Source: Streptomyces geranii (lineage in GTDB: Bacteria; Actinomycetota; Actinomycetes; Streptomycetales; Streptomycetaceae). Taken from it: 60,805 bases of DNA. Made by a program: the position numbers and the translations under genes. The DNA lies in the NCBI RefSeq assembly GCF_002954775.1, contig NZ_PJME01000055.1, positions 1 to 60,805 on the forward strand, read 5' to 3'. The stretch's first letter is position 1. Every line of letters begins with the position of its first letter. Shown in pieces: positions 24,391 to 32,585 of the stretch. The notes below the pieces were generated by a model. That model was not told the origin of the DNA. It ran no database searches and saw nothing but the letters and a program-made list of their open reading frames with translations.

Positions 24391-26123
24391 TCGGGGGCGC
24401 CGCCGAATCGCTCCTTGTACGTCTCCAGGTCGTCGTCCGTCAGCTTCGCGAAGAGGACCGGCGGGACGGTGAAGGCGGTGCCGGCCGGGACGGTCGACAG
24501 GGACTTCGCCTCCTCGGGCGTGAACCACGTCCGGGTGTCGTCCTGGAGCGCGAACGCCGCGCGCATCGTCGCCGACGTCGACGGGATGAAGGGCTCCGAG
24601 ACCACCGAGTAGAGGTGGATGAGGTTCATCGCCGTACGGAGGGTCAGGGCGGCGGCGTCCTGGTCGGTCTTGATCTCCAGCCAGGGGGCCTTCTCCTCCA
24701 GGTAGGAGTTGCCCGCCGACCAGAGGGCGCGCAGGGCGGCTGCCGCCTTGCGGAACTGCAGCGCCTCCAGCTGGTTCTCGTACTCCGCGAGCAGCTCGGC
24801 GATCTGCTCACCGAGCCGCGCCTCCGCGTCACCGGCCGCCGCGCCCGCCGGGACCTCGTCGCCGAAGCGCTTCTTCGAGAAGGACAGGACGCGGTTGACG
24901 AAGTTGCCGAGGGTGTCGGCGAGGTCCTTGTTCACCGTGGCGGTGAAGTGCTCCCAGGTGAAGGAGGAGTCGTCGGACTCGGGGGCGTTGGCGATGAGGA
25001 AGTAGCGCCAGTAGTCCGCCGGGAGGATGGACAGGGCCTGGTCGGTGAAGACGCCGCGCTTCTGGGAGGTGGAGAACTTCCCGCCGTAGTACGTCAGCCA
25101 GTTGAAGGCCTTGACGACGTCGACCTTCTTCCACGGTTCGCGGACGCCGAGTTCGGTGGCCGGGAACATGACGGTGTGGAAGGGGACGTTGTCCTTGGCC
25201 ATGAACTCCGTGTAGCGGACCGGGTTCTCGCCGCCGTCGGCCTCGTACCACCAGGACTTCCAGTCCCGGGTCTCCGGGTCTGTGTCTTGCGCGGCGTCCG
25301 CCCACTCCTTCGTCGCCCCGATGTACTCGATCGGGGCGTCGAACCACACGTAGAAGACCTTGCCCTCGGCCGCCAGCTCCGGCCAGGTGTCGGCCGGGAC
25401 CGGGACGCCCCAGTCGAGGTCGCGGGTGATCGCGCGGTCGTGCAGGCCCTCGGTCAGCCACTTGCGGGCGATGGAGGAGGCGAGGTGCGGCCACTGGCCC
25501 TCGTGGGCGGTGACCCACTCCTCGACCTCGTGCTGGAGCTTCGACTGGAGGAGGAAGAGGTGCTTGGTCTCCCGGACCTCCAGATCGGTGGAGCCGGAGA
25601 TGGCGGACCTGGGGTTGATCAGGTCGGTGGGGTCGAGGACCCGGGTGCAGTTCTCGCACTGGTCGCCGCGCGCCTTGTCGTAACCGCAGTGCGGGCAGGT
25701 GCCCTCCACGTAACGGTCCGGGAGGAACCGCCCGTCGGCCGGGCTGTACACCTGGCGGATGGCGCGCTCTTCGATGAACCCGTTCTCGTTGAGCCGACGG
25801 GCGAAGTGCTGGGTGATCTCGACGTTCTGGGGACTCGAACTCCGGCCGAAGTAGTCGAAGGCCAGCGCGAAACCGTCGTACACCGCCTTCTGCGCGTCGT
25901 GCGCCTGCGCACAGAAGTCCGCTACGGGGATGCCCCGCTCCTTCGCGGCCAGCTCGGCCGGGGTGCCGTGCTCGTCGGTGGCGCAGATGTAGAGGACGTC
26001 GTGACCACGCTGACGCAGATACCGGGAGTAGACGTCCGCCGGGAGCATGGACCCCACCATGTTGCCCAGGTGCTTGATCCCGTTGATGTACGGAAGGGCG
26101 CTGGTGATGAGGTGTCGTGCCAT
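24381..26123 (-). CDS. metG: Methionyl-tRNA synthetase, zinc-knuckle type
   Basis: A 580-residue class I synthetase that charges tRNA-Met. The HIGH box appears as HLGN (residues 18-21, YINGIKHLGNM), a four-Cys zinc knuckle is present (Cys143, 146, 156, 159 in CPHCGYDKARGDQCENC), and an anticodon-binding helical domain begins near DFTWEHF-like SSFTWEHFTATVNKDL. The KMSKS loop is replaced by FSTSQ (about residue 348, GGKFSTSQKRGVF). It differs clearly from the second MetRS at 26.9-28.5 kb. The gene is divergent from vapB across 122 bp. Which enzyme is the housekeeping one cannot be decided from sequence alone. Confidence 0.95.
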   Translation of the reverse strand: MARHLITSALPYINGIKHLGNMVGSMLPADVYSRYLRQRGHDVLYICATDEHGTPAELAAKERGIPVADFCAQAHDAQKAVYDGFALAFDYFGRSSSPQNVEITQHFARRLNENGFIEERAIRQVYSPADGRFLPDRYVEGTCPHCGYDKARGDQCENCTRVLDPTDLINPRSAISGSTDLEVRETKHLFLLQSKLQHEVEEWVTAHEGQWPHLASSIARKWLTEGLHDRAITRDLDWGVPVPADTWPELAAEGKVFYVWFDAPIEYIGATKEWADAAQDTDPETRDWKSWWYEADGGENPVRYTEFMAKDNVPFHTVMFPATELGVREPWKKVDVVKAFNWLTYYGGKFSTSQKRGVFTDQALSILPADYWRYFLIANAPESDDSSFTWEHFTATVNKDLADTLGNFVNRVLSFSKKRFGDEVPAGAAAGDAEARLGEQIAELLAEYENQLEALQFRKAAAALRALWSAGNSYLEEKAPWLEIKTDQDAAALTLRTAMNLIHLYSVVSEPFIPSTSATMRAAFALQDDTRTWFTPEEAKSLSTVPAGTAFTVPPVLFAKLTDDDLETYKERFGGAPEQP

Positions 26124-26206
26124 CGGGGGGCTGCTCCCAGGTCGATTTTCGTGCCGTTTGGCGAACCTTGGAATCGTAGCCGTGAGTGGACGGTCGCTGC
26201 GCCTGT

Positions 26207-26232
26207 ATATACTTGAGGGTGTTCATCTATAT
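26207..26232. promoter_or_regulatory. Inverted repeat, likely VapB(C) operator
   Basis: ATATACTTGA and TCATCTATAT form an imperfect inverted repeat (8 of 10 positions) around a 6-nt spacer, directly upstream of the vapB ribosome site (GGGGAGG). VapB antitoxins usually repress their own promoter through such sites; the assignment is inferred from position. Confidence 0.55.
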
Positions 26233-26245
26233 GGGGAGGTCTGTC

Positions 26246-26455
26246 ATGTCGAAGCTGCTCATCGAGGTCGACGACGAGGCTCTGGCGGAGGCTCAGCTCC
26301 TGCTGGGCACGAAGACCAAGAAGGACACCGTCAACACCGCGCTGCTGGAAGTCGCCAAGCGGCGCAGCCGGGCCATAGCGCTGGCCGAGCTCCGTGAGAT
26401 GGGAGCGCGAGGTGACTTCGACATCCTCCTGGACAAGAGGAACTATCGCCGGTGA
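26246..26455 (+). CDS. vapB: VapB-type antitoxin
   Basis: A 69-residue protein beginning MSKLLIEVDDEALAEAQLLLG, a ribbon-helix-helix-type N-terminus (KKDTVNTALLEVAKRR). The C-terminal tail (GDFDILLDKRNYRR) resembles the toxin-neutralising tail of actinobacterial VapB proteins. It would bind VapC and autoregulate the operon. ATG at 26246 with GGGGAGG 6 nt upstream. The stop overlaps the vapC GTG start by 4 nt, as expected for a coupled toxin-antitoxin pair. Confidence 0.88.
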   Translation: MSKLLIEVDDEALAEAQLLLGTKTKKDTVNTALLEVAKRRSRAIALAELREMGARGDFDILLDKRNYRR

Positions 26456-26883
26456 GTGACGTCTCGTATCTGATCGACACCTCGGCCGTCGTGCGCCTCC
26501 TCAGCAGTGATGCGTACGACGAGCGATGGGGGCAGGTGCTCGACAACGGGCTGGTCGCGCTCTGTGACCTGACCGAACTGGAGCTTCTCTACTCATCCCG
26601 GTCCGGAAAGGACCGGGATGCCAAACAGGAGCGTCTGCGGCGCCTGTTCAGCTGGACCCTGATGCCCGACGGCATCTACCAGCGTGCTCGCGAGGTTCAG
26701 CAGCTGCTCACCGACAACGGAGAGCACCGCTCGGCCGGGCCGGTCGATCTGCTTGTCGCCGCCACGGCCGAGCTGTCGGGTCTGTCCCTGCTCCACCACG
26801 ACCGGGACTTCGACACTGTCGCCCGTCGTACCGGGCAGCCGACCGTCTGGCTGGCCGCGACCGAGGCCGGAGAGGAGCCGTGA
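26452..26883 (+). CDS. vapC: VapC-type PIN-domain ribonuclease toxin
   Basis: A 143-residue PIN-domain protein. Acidic active-site residues are visible: Asp9 (LIDTSA), Glu in DLTELELL (42 or 44), Asp99 (GPVDLLVAATA) and Asp117/119 (HHDRDFD). VapC toxins cut tRNA or rRNA in a Mg-dependent manner; enteric VapC is known to cleave initiator tRNA-fMet. GTG start at 26452, coupled to vapB. The stop abuts the stop codon of the second MetRS gene with no gap. Confidence 0.9.
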   Translation: MSDVSYLIDTSAVVRLLSSDAYDERWGQVLDNGLVALCDLTELELLYSSRSGKDRDAKQERLRRLFSWTLMPDGIYQRAREVQQLLTDNGEHRSAGPVDLLVAATAELSGLSLLHHDRDFDTVARRTGQPTVWLAATEAGEEP

Positions 26884-28476
26884 CTACGCGCCCGGCTTCT
26901 CCGCCGGGGTCTCCAGGTTCTCCAGGCGCGGGAAGAGCACCGCGCCCTTCGTGATCCTCGTGCCCGCCGGGAGGCGGCCCCAGGTGGCGGCGTCCGTGAG
27001 CCTCTGGTCGGGGAGGGGGCCGAGGGTGGTGTCCGCGCCGAGGGAGTCCCAGAGTTTCTGCGAGGTGTCCGGCATTACCGGGTTGAGCAGGACCGCCAGT
27101 GCGCGCAGCGACTCCGCGGCGGTGTAGAGGATCGTCGCCAGGCGGGTCCTGCCCTGCGGGGACTCGTCCTTCGCCACCTTCCACGGTTCCTGTTCCGTGA
27201 GGTAGCCGTTGACCTGCTTCACGAAGTCGAAGATCGCCAGGATGCCGCCCTGGAAGTCCACCTCGTCGCCGATCCGGCGGTCGGCCTCCGCGACGGCTTT
27301 CGCCAGGCCGTCGTGGATCGCTTTCTCCGCCTCGCCCGCCGCCGTCGCCGCCGGCAGTGTGCCGCCGAAGTACTTGCCGACCATCGCCGCGACGCGTGAC
27401 GCGAGGTTGCCGTAGTCGTTGGCCAGTTCGCTCGTGTACCGGGCGGTGAAGTCCTCCCAGGAGAACGAGCCGTCCTGGCCGAAGGCGATCGCGCGCAGGA
27501 AGTACCAGCGGTACGCGTCCACGCCGAAGTGGGCGGTCAGGTCCTGGGGCTTGATACCGGTCAGGTTGGACTTCGACATCTTCTCGCCGCCGACCATCAG
27601 CCAGCCGTTCGCCGCGATCCTGCCCGGCAGCGGCAGGCCCTGGGCCATCAGCATCGCGGGCCAGATGATCGCGTGGAAGCGGAGGATGTCCTTGCCGACC
27701 AGGTGTACGTCGGCGGGGAAGGTGCTCTCGAACTTCTCCGGGTTCTCGTTGTAGCCGACCGCCGTCGCGTAGTTCAGCAGGGCGTCGACCCATACGTAGA
27801 TCACATGCTCGTCGTCCCACGGGACCGGGACGCCCCAGTCGAAGGTGGAACGGGAGATGGAGAGGTCCTGGAGGCCCTGGCGGACGAAGTTCACGACCTC
27901 GTTGCGCGCCGACTCGGGCTGGATGAAGCCCGGGTTCGCCTCGTAGTGGGCGAGGAGCCGGTCACCGTACTCGCTGAGCCTGAAGAAGTAGTTCTCCTCC
28001 TTGAGGATCTCCACCGGCTTCTTGTGGATGGCGCACAGCTTGGCGCCGTCCTCTCCCTCGATCAGGTCGCCCGGGAGTTTGTACTCCTCGCAGCCCACGC
28101 AGTACGGGCCCTCGTAGCCGCCCTTGTAGATCTCGCCCTTGTCGTGCAGATCCTGGACGAACTCCTGGACCCGGTCCGTGTGACGCCGCTCCGTCGTGCG
28201 GATGAAGTCGTCGTTCGCGATCCGCAGGTGCTCCCAGAGCGGCTTCCACGCCTCGTCGACCAGCCTGTCCGCCCACTCCTGCGGGCTGACGCCGTTCGCC
28301 TCCGCCGTGCGCATGATCTTCTGACCGTGCTCGTCGGTGCCGGTCAGATACCACACGGTCTCGCCGCGCTGGCGGTGCCAGCGGGTGAGTACGTCGCCTG
28401 CGACCGTCGTGTACGCGTGGCCCAGGTGCGGGGCGTCGTTGACGTAGTAGATGGGGGTGGAGACGTAGTACGCCAT
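26884..28476 (-). CDS. metG: Methionyl-tRNA synthetase, second type with canonical KMSKS
   Basis: A 530-residue class I synthetase with HLGH (residues 17-20) as the HIGH box and a canonical KMSKS (about 297-301, GGEKMSKSNLTG). Only a partial Cys set is seen (CVGCEEYKLPGD then CAIHKKP). This resembles the mycobacterial-type MetRS and differs from the zinc-knuckle enzyme 0.8 kb away. Start ATG at 28476, sequence MAYYVSTPIYYVNDAPHLGH. The stop abuts that of vapC. A hairpin terminator of the next minus-strand gene lies just upstream, so it has its own promoter. Confidence 0.95.
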   Translation of the reverse strand: MAYYVSTPIYYVNDAPHLGHAYTTVAGDVLTRWHRQRGETVWYLTGTDEHGQKIMRTAEANGVSPQEWADRLVDEAWKPLWEHLRIANDDFIRTTERRHTDRVQEFVQDLHDKGEIYKGGYEGPYCVGCEEYKLPGDLIEGEDGAKLCAIHKKPVEILKEENYFFRLSEYGDRLLAHYEANPGFIQPESARNEVVNFVRQGLQDLSISRSTFDWGVPVPWDDEHVIYVWVDALLNYATAVGYNENPEKFESTFPADVHLVGKDILRFHAIIWPAMLMAQGLPLPGRIAANGWLMVGGEKMSKSNLTGIKPQDLTAHFGVDAYRWYFLRAIAFGQDGSFSWEDFTARYTSELANDYGNLASRVAAMVGKYFGGTLPAATAAGEAEKAIHDGLAKAVAEADRRIGDEVDFQGGILAIFDFVKQVNGYLTEQEPWKVAKDESPQGRTRLATILYTAAESLRALAVLLNPVMPDTSQKLWDSLGADTTLGPLPDQRLTDAATWGRLPAGTRITKGAVLFPRLENLETPAEKPGA

Positions 28477-28506
28477 GGGCGTGAGGGTACAGAGGGGGTA
28501 CGGAAA

Positions 28507-28531
28507 AGGCCCGGGGGGTCGCCCCGGGCCT
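28507..28531 (-). terminator. Terminator of the VWA-protein gene
   Basis: A 10-bp perfect stem AGGCCCGGGG/CCCCGGGCCT with a 5-nt loop, about 26 nt after the VWA gene stop; an AAAA run follows on the minus strand transcript's template side. Confidence 0.8.
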
Positions 28532-28556
28532 CTTCCTCAGCGGACGTGTGTGAGCA

Positions 28557-30194
28557 CTACGGACGCCAGTTCGCCAGTACGCCCTCGTACAGCTCCGTGT
28601 CCGTCAGCTCGCGCGGGGTCGGGCCCGCGTGGAAGAAGGACGTGTTGTCCGTCTTCAGCTTGCGGAGGTAGTCGAAGGCCTTGTTGTCCTGCTCGCCGAA
28701 GGCGACGAAGGAGAAGAAGACGGCCGGGTGGCTCTTCGCCGCGTCCGTGAGGGACTGGGTGGCGGGGGTCTTGGCGTCCGGGGCGCCGTCCGTCTGGAAG
28801 ACGACCAGGGCGGGGTCGGTGGTGCCGGACTTCTGGTAGTGCGTGAGGACTTCTTCCACGGCCACGTGGTAGCTCGTACGTCCCATGCGGCCGAGGCCGG
28901 CGTGCAGCTCGTCGATCTTGTTGTCGTGGTCGGGGAGGGTCAGCTCGCCGGTGCCGTCCAGTTCCGTGGAGAAGAAGACGACGTGGACGGTGGCGGCGGG
29001 GTCGAGGTGGGCGGCGAGGGCGAGGGTCTGCTCGCCTAGGGCCTGGGCGGAACCGTCCTTGTAGTACGGGCGCATTGACGCGCTGCGGTCCAGAACGAGG
29101 TAGATCTTGGCGGGGGTGTTGGTGAGGTTGAGGGTGGTGAGGGTGGTGGTGGCGGCGTTGTAGGCGGTGAGGAGGGTTGGGGGGACGTGGGTCGCCTCGG
29201 CTTCGCCCTCGGCGTCATCTGTGTTCCCACCCGCACTGCCCGTGACGGCTTCGTCCTCGGGTGCGGGTGGCGCCTGTGGGGCTTCCTGTGCGTCGGCGGC
29301 TGCCGCTACTTCCAGGTCCTCAGCAACCTCAGCCTCAACTTCAGCCGCAGGCGCGGCCTCCGGCTCGGGGGTCACCTCGGCGACGGGCTCCGCCTCGGGT
29401 TCCGGAGTCGCCTCGGCGACAGGCTCCGGGGCGGCCTCCGCCACAACCTCCGCCACGGGCTCAGGCTCCGCCTCGGGTTCCGCAGGCGTCTCGACGACGG
29501 GCTCCGGGGCGGCCTCCGCCACAGGCTCGGCCTCTGTCTCAGCCACAACCTCCGCCACAGGCTCAACCTCGGGCTCCGGCGTCACCTCGGCGACAGGCTC
29601 GGCCTCTGCCTCGGCGGCAACCTCGGTCACCGTCTCCGGCTCGGGCTCGACCTCCGTCACAGGCTCCGGGTCGGCTGCGACCTTGGCCTCAACCGCGACC
29701 TCCGGCTCGACTTCCGCCACGGGCTCCGGCTCCGCCGCAACCTCAGCCTCAGTCACAACCTCAGCCACCGTCTCCGGCTCAGCCGCAACCTCCGGCTCAG
29801 CCACAGACGCAACCTCCGGCTCTGCTTCCGCCACCGGTGCCTCCTCCGCCACCGGCGTCACCGCATCCACCGGCGTCACCGCATCCCCGTCCACCGGCTT
29901 CGCCGGCTTGGGGACCGTCACGTTGTCGAAGGCTGCTGACACCAGGTCGTCCACCACCGATGACTTGGCGGGTTCCGGGGTCGGGGTCGGGTCCGGGGTC
30001 GGGCTCGGGATGGTGGCCGACGGGCTTGCGGTCGGCTCTGTCAGGGTTGGTTCCGGGGACGGGGTCGGGATCTTCGGCTCGGTGGTGGTCTCCTGCTGAG
30101 GAGCCGACTCCGCCTCCCGCGCGGGCGCCGCCTCGGCGTCACGCCCCTTGCGTGACTTGCCGAACGCGTTCCGCAGGAGAGTGAGAATGCCCAT
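28557..30194 (-). CDS. VWA-domain protein (TerF-like) with long Glu/Pro/Val/Ala-rich repeat region
   Basis: A 545-residue protein. The C-terminal 220 residues form a von Willebrand A domain of the TerF/tellurium-resistance type: MIDAS motif DRSASM (about 368-373), VVFFSTELDGTGEL, MGRTSYHVAVEEVL, VVFQTDGAPDAKTP and a C-terminal ELTDTELYEGVL. Residues about 60-330 are low complexity, built from degenerate EPVAEV/PEPEAEP units. The N-terminus (MGILTLLRNAFGKSRKGRDAE) could be a short amphipathic anchor. The repeat region leaves a spurious long frame on the opposite strand. Role unknown; TerF-like domains often act in stress-response complexes. Confidence 0.85.
   Translation of the reverse strand: MGILTLLRNAFGKSRKGRDAEAAPAREAESAPQQETTTEPKIPTPSPEPTLTEPTASPSATIPSPTPDPTPTPEPAKSSVVDDLVSAAFDNVTVPKPAKPVDGDAVTPVDAVTPVAEEAPVAEAEPEVASVAEPEVAAEPETVAEVVTEAEVAAEPEPVAEVEPEVAVEAKVAADPEPVTEVEPEPETVTEVAAEAEAEPVAEVTPEPEVEPVAEVVAETEAEPVAEAAPEPVVETPAEPEAEPEPVAEVVAEAAPEPVAEATPEPEAEPVAEVTPEPEAAPAAEVEAEVAEDLEVAAAADAQEAPQAPPAPEDEAVTGSAGGNTDDAEGEAEATHVPPTLLTAYNAATTTLTTLNLTNTPAKIYLVLDRSASMRPYYKDGSAQALGEQTLALAAHLDPAATVHVVFFSTELDGTGELTLPDHDNKIDELHAGLGRMGRTSYHVAVEEVLTHYQKSGTTDPALVVFQTDGAPDAKTPATQSLTDAAKSHPAVFFSFVAFGEQDNKAFDYLRKLKTDNTSFFHAGPTPRELTDTELYEGVLANWRP
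29300..29880. repeat. Degenerate short tandem repeats inside the VWA gene
   Basis: Repeated units containing CTCGGCGACAGGCTC, CCTCCGCCACAGGCTC and CAACCTCCGGCTC encode the Glu/Pro/Val/Ala-rich tract. Copy number is likely to vary between strains. Confidence 0.75.
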
Positions 30195-30503
30195 GTGCGC
30201 AACCCTTCACGTGAGTTGTAGCCGTCAATCCCTGGCCAGGACGGACACGTAAGGTTAGCGGGCCGAACTGGCGATCTTGGGCAGGGTCTTTCACGGAACC
30301 CGACGGACGTCAAGGGCGCCACTCCGCCAACCCTCCGCCGACCTCCCGCGCCGCCCCTCATCAGGGCCCGGGCGCCCCCGACACCCTTACCGCTCCCACA
30401 GGTTCACCCCTCGTTCATCCGGGCGCCCCGCCCTTGCTCCCCCGTCCACCTAGCGTCACGCTCACACCAAGGGCACGTATGGGGACACCAAGGGGAGAGT
30501 AAA
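30195..30503. other. Divergent intergenic region between VWA and PhoX genes
   Basis: This 309-bp stretch holds no gene. It carries the PHO box at 30402-30423 and, next to the phoX start, a GGGGAGAG ribosome site. The rest shows no hairpin or other motif I recognise. Confidence 0.7.
30402..30423 (+). promoter_or_regulatory. PHO box (PhoP-binding direct repeats) upstream of phoX
   Basis: Two adjacent 11-nt units, GTTCACCCCTC then GTTCATCCGGG, match the Streptomyces PHO-box direct-repeat pattern (GTTCACC plus four bases, repeated). The box is about 80 nt upstream of the start of a secreted alkaline phosphatase gene, as expected for a phosphate-starvation-induced promoter. Confidence 0.8.
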
Positions 30504-32573
30504 GTGCGCAAGCTGCTGCCGTTGATCGGATCGTCGTCCGGAACGCATCCTGGCGGTCGGTCGTCGATGACCTGCCGTTTCCGGTGTGGTGACGCCTGCT
30601 TCCACGAGGTTCCCAACACCTCCGCCAACGAGTACGTCGGCGATGTGATCGCCGATGCCCTCAGCCGCCGTTCCGTGATGCGCGCCGCGGCCGTCGTCAC
30701 CGTCGTCACGGCGGCCGGAACCGCCGTGAACGTCGCCGGTGCGCAGGGTGCGGAAGCAGCCACCGCGGCCTCCCGTCACCCCCGCCCCTCCCACTCCGCC
30801 GTGCCGCGCGGGCTGCGCTTCACCTCCGTCGAGCCCAACACCGCCGACACCGTCACCATCCCCGGCGGCTACAGCCAGAACGTCGTCATCCGCTGGGGCG
30901 AGCCCATCCTCCGCGGTGCCCCCGCCTTCGACCCGGAGCACCAGACCGCCGCCGCGCAGGCCGGCCAGTTCGGGTACAACAACGACTTCCTCGCCCTGCT
31001 CCCCCTGCACGGCAACCAGAAGCTCCTCGTCGCCAACCACGAGTACACCGACGAGATCCTGATGTTCCGCGGCTACGACGCCGCCAACCCCACCCGCGAG
31101 CAGGTCGAGATCGCCTGGGCCGCGCACGGGCTCTCCGCCGTCGTGGTGGAGGGGGACCGCAGGACCGGGAAGCTCACGCCCGTACTGCGCCACCCGCTGA
31201 ACCGGCGCGTCACCGCCACCACCGAGTTCCGGATCACCGGACCGGCCGCCGGCTCCGCCCTCCTCAAGACCTCCGTCGACCCGACCGGGCGGAAGGCCTA
31301 CGGCACGCTCAACAACTGCTCCGGCGGCACGACGCCCTGGGGGACCACCCTCCACGGCGAGGAGAACTTCAACCAGTACTTCGCCAACGCCTCCCGGGAC
31401 ACCGACAAGCGGTACGGCATCGGCACCGGCGCCAGCGAGCGCAAGTGGGAGAGGTTCGACAAGCGGTTCGACGTCGCGCAGGAGCCCAACGAGGTCCACC
31501 GCTTCGGGTACGTCGTGGAGTTCGACCCCTACGACCCCTCCTCCACGCCCCGCAAGCACACCGCCCTCGGCCGCTTCAAGCACGAGGCCGCCACCGTCCG
31601 GCTGACCTCCGACGGCCGTCCCGTCGTCTACACCGGCGACGACGAACGCTTCGACTACTTCTACAAGTTCGTCAGCAGCAAGCGCATGCGGCACGGCGAC
31701 TCCCGCTCCGTCCGTGAGCACAACCTCTCCCTCCTCGACGAGGGCACTCTCTACGTCGCCAAGCTCACCGGCGACTCCCCCGCCATCGAGATCGACGGGA
31801 GCGGGAAGCTGCCCGCCGACGGCGAGTTCGACGGCAGCGGTACGTGGATCCCGCTGGCCACCGCCACCGCCAAGGGCGCCGTCTCGCACGTCGACGGCAT
31901 GACCGCCGAGGAGGTCTTCGTCTTCACGCGGCTCGCCGGGGACAAGGTCGGCGCCACCAAGATGGACCGGCCCGAGGACATCGAGCCCAACCCCACCAGC
32001 GGCAAGGTCTACGTCGCGCTCACCAACAACACCAACCGCGGCGTCGGTTCGAACGCCAAGGCCGACGAGGCCAACCCGCGCAACGCCAACAAGCACGGCC
32101 ACATCCTGGAGCTGACCGAGCGCCGGAACCGGCCGGAGAGCACCGAGTTCGCCTGGCTGCTCTTCCTCGTCGCGGGCGACCCGGACGACCCGGCGACCTA
32201 CTTCGCGGGCTTCCCGAAGGACGACGTCAGCCCGATCTCCTGCCCGGACAACGTCGCCTTCGACCCGCACGGCAACCTGTGGATCTCCACCGACGGTGCC
32301 CAACTCGGCTCCCACGACGGCCTGTTCGGCGTCGCCACCAAGGGCGCCAGGCGCGGTGACCTGAAGCAGTTCCTCACCGTGCCGACCGGCGCCGAGACCT
32401 GCGGTCCGGTCATCGGGGAGCGCCAGGTGCTCGTCGCCGTGCAGCACCCGGGTGAGATCACCGGCGCGACCGTCGAGTCCCCGGCCAGCACCTGGCCCGA
32501 CGGACCGGGCACCTACGTCCGCCCGGCGGTCGTCGCGGTCTGGCGCAAGGACGGCTGCGACATCGGCAGCTGA
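30504..32573 (+). CDS. phoX: Secreted alkaline phosphatase, PhoX family
   Basis: A 689-residue Tat-exported phosphatase. The N-terminal extension (MTCRFRCGDACFHEVPNTSANEYVGD) precedes a twin-arginine signal SRRSVMRAAAVV at about residue 54. The mature enzyme shows PhoX features such as LLVANHEYTDEILMF, FDPYDPSSTPRKHTALGRFKHE, YTGDDERFDYFYKFVS and RPEDIEPNP. PhoX enzymes are Ca/Fe-dependent and release phosphate from organic esters outside the cell. GTG at 30504 with GGGGAGAG upstream. A PHO box suggests PhoRP control. It is convergent with the LysR gene, 12 nt apart. Confidence 0.93.
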   Translation: MRKLLPLIGSSSGTHPGGRSSMTCRFRCGDACFHEVPNTSANEYVGDVIADALSRRSVMRAAAVVTVVTAAGTAVNVAGAQGAEAATAASRHPRPSHSAVPRGLRFTSVEPNTADTVTIPGGYSQNVVIRWGEPILRGAPAFDPEHQTAAAQAGQFGYNNDFLALLPLHGNQKLLVANHEYTDEILMFRGYDAANPTREQVEIAWAAHGLSAVVVEGDRRTGKLTPVLRHPLNRRVTATTEFRITGPAAGSALLKTSVDPTGRKAYGTLNNCSGGTTPWGTTLHGEENFNQYFANASRDTDKRYGIGTGASERKWERFDKRFDVAQEPNEVHRFGYVVEFDPYDPSSTPRKHTALGRFKHEAATVRLTSDGRPVVYTGDDERFDYFYKFVSSKRMRHGDSRSVREHNLSLLDEGTLYVAKLTGDSPAIEIDGSGKLPADGEFDGSGTWIPLATATAKGAVSHVDGMTAEEVFVFTRLAGDKVGATKMDRPEDIEPNPTSGKVYVALTNNTNRGVGSNAKADEANPRNANKHGHILELTERRNRPESTEFAWLLFLVAGDPDDPATYFAGFPKDDVSPISCPDNVAFDPHGNLWISTDGAQLGSHDGLFGVATKGARRGDLKQFLTVPTGAETCGPVIGERQVLVAVQHPGEITGATVESPASTWPDGPGTYVRPAVVAVWRKDGCDIGS

Positions 32574-32585
32574 CCGGGCCGACAG

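Noticed and set aside
29167..30099. 310-residue plus-strand Ser/Ala/Gly-rich open frame
   Set aside because: Antisense shadow of the repeat region in the VWA gene.
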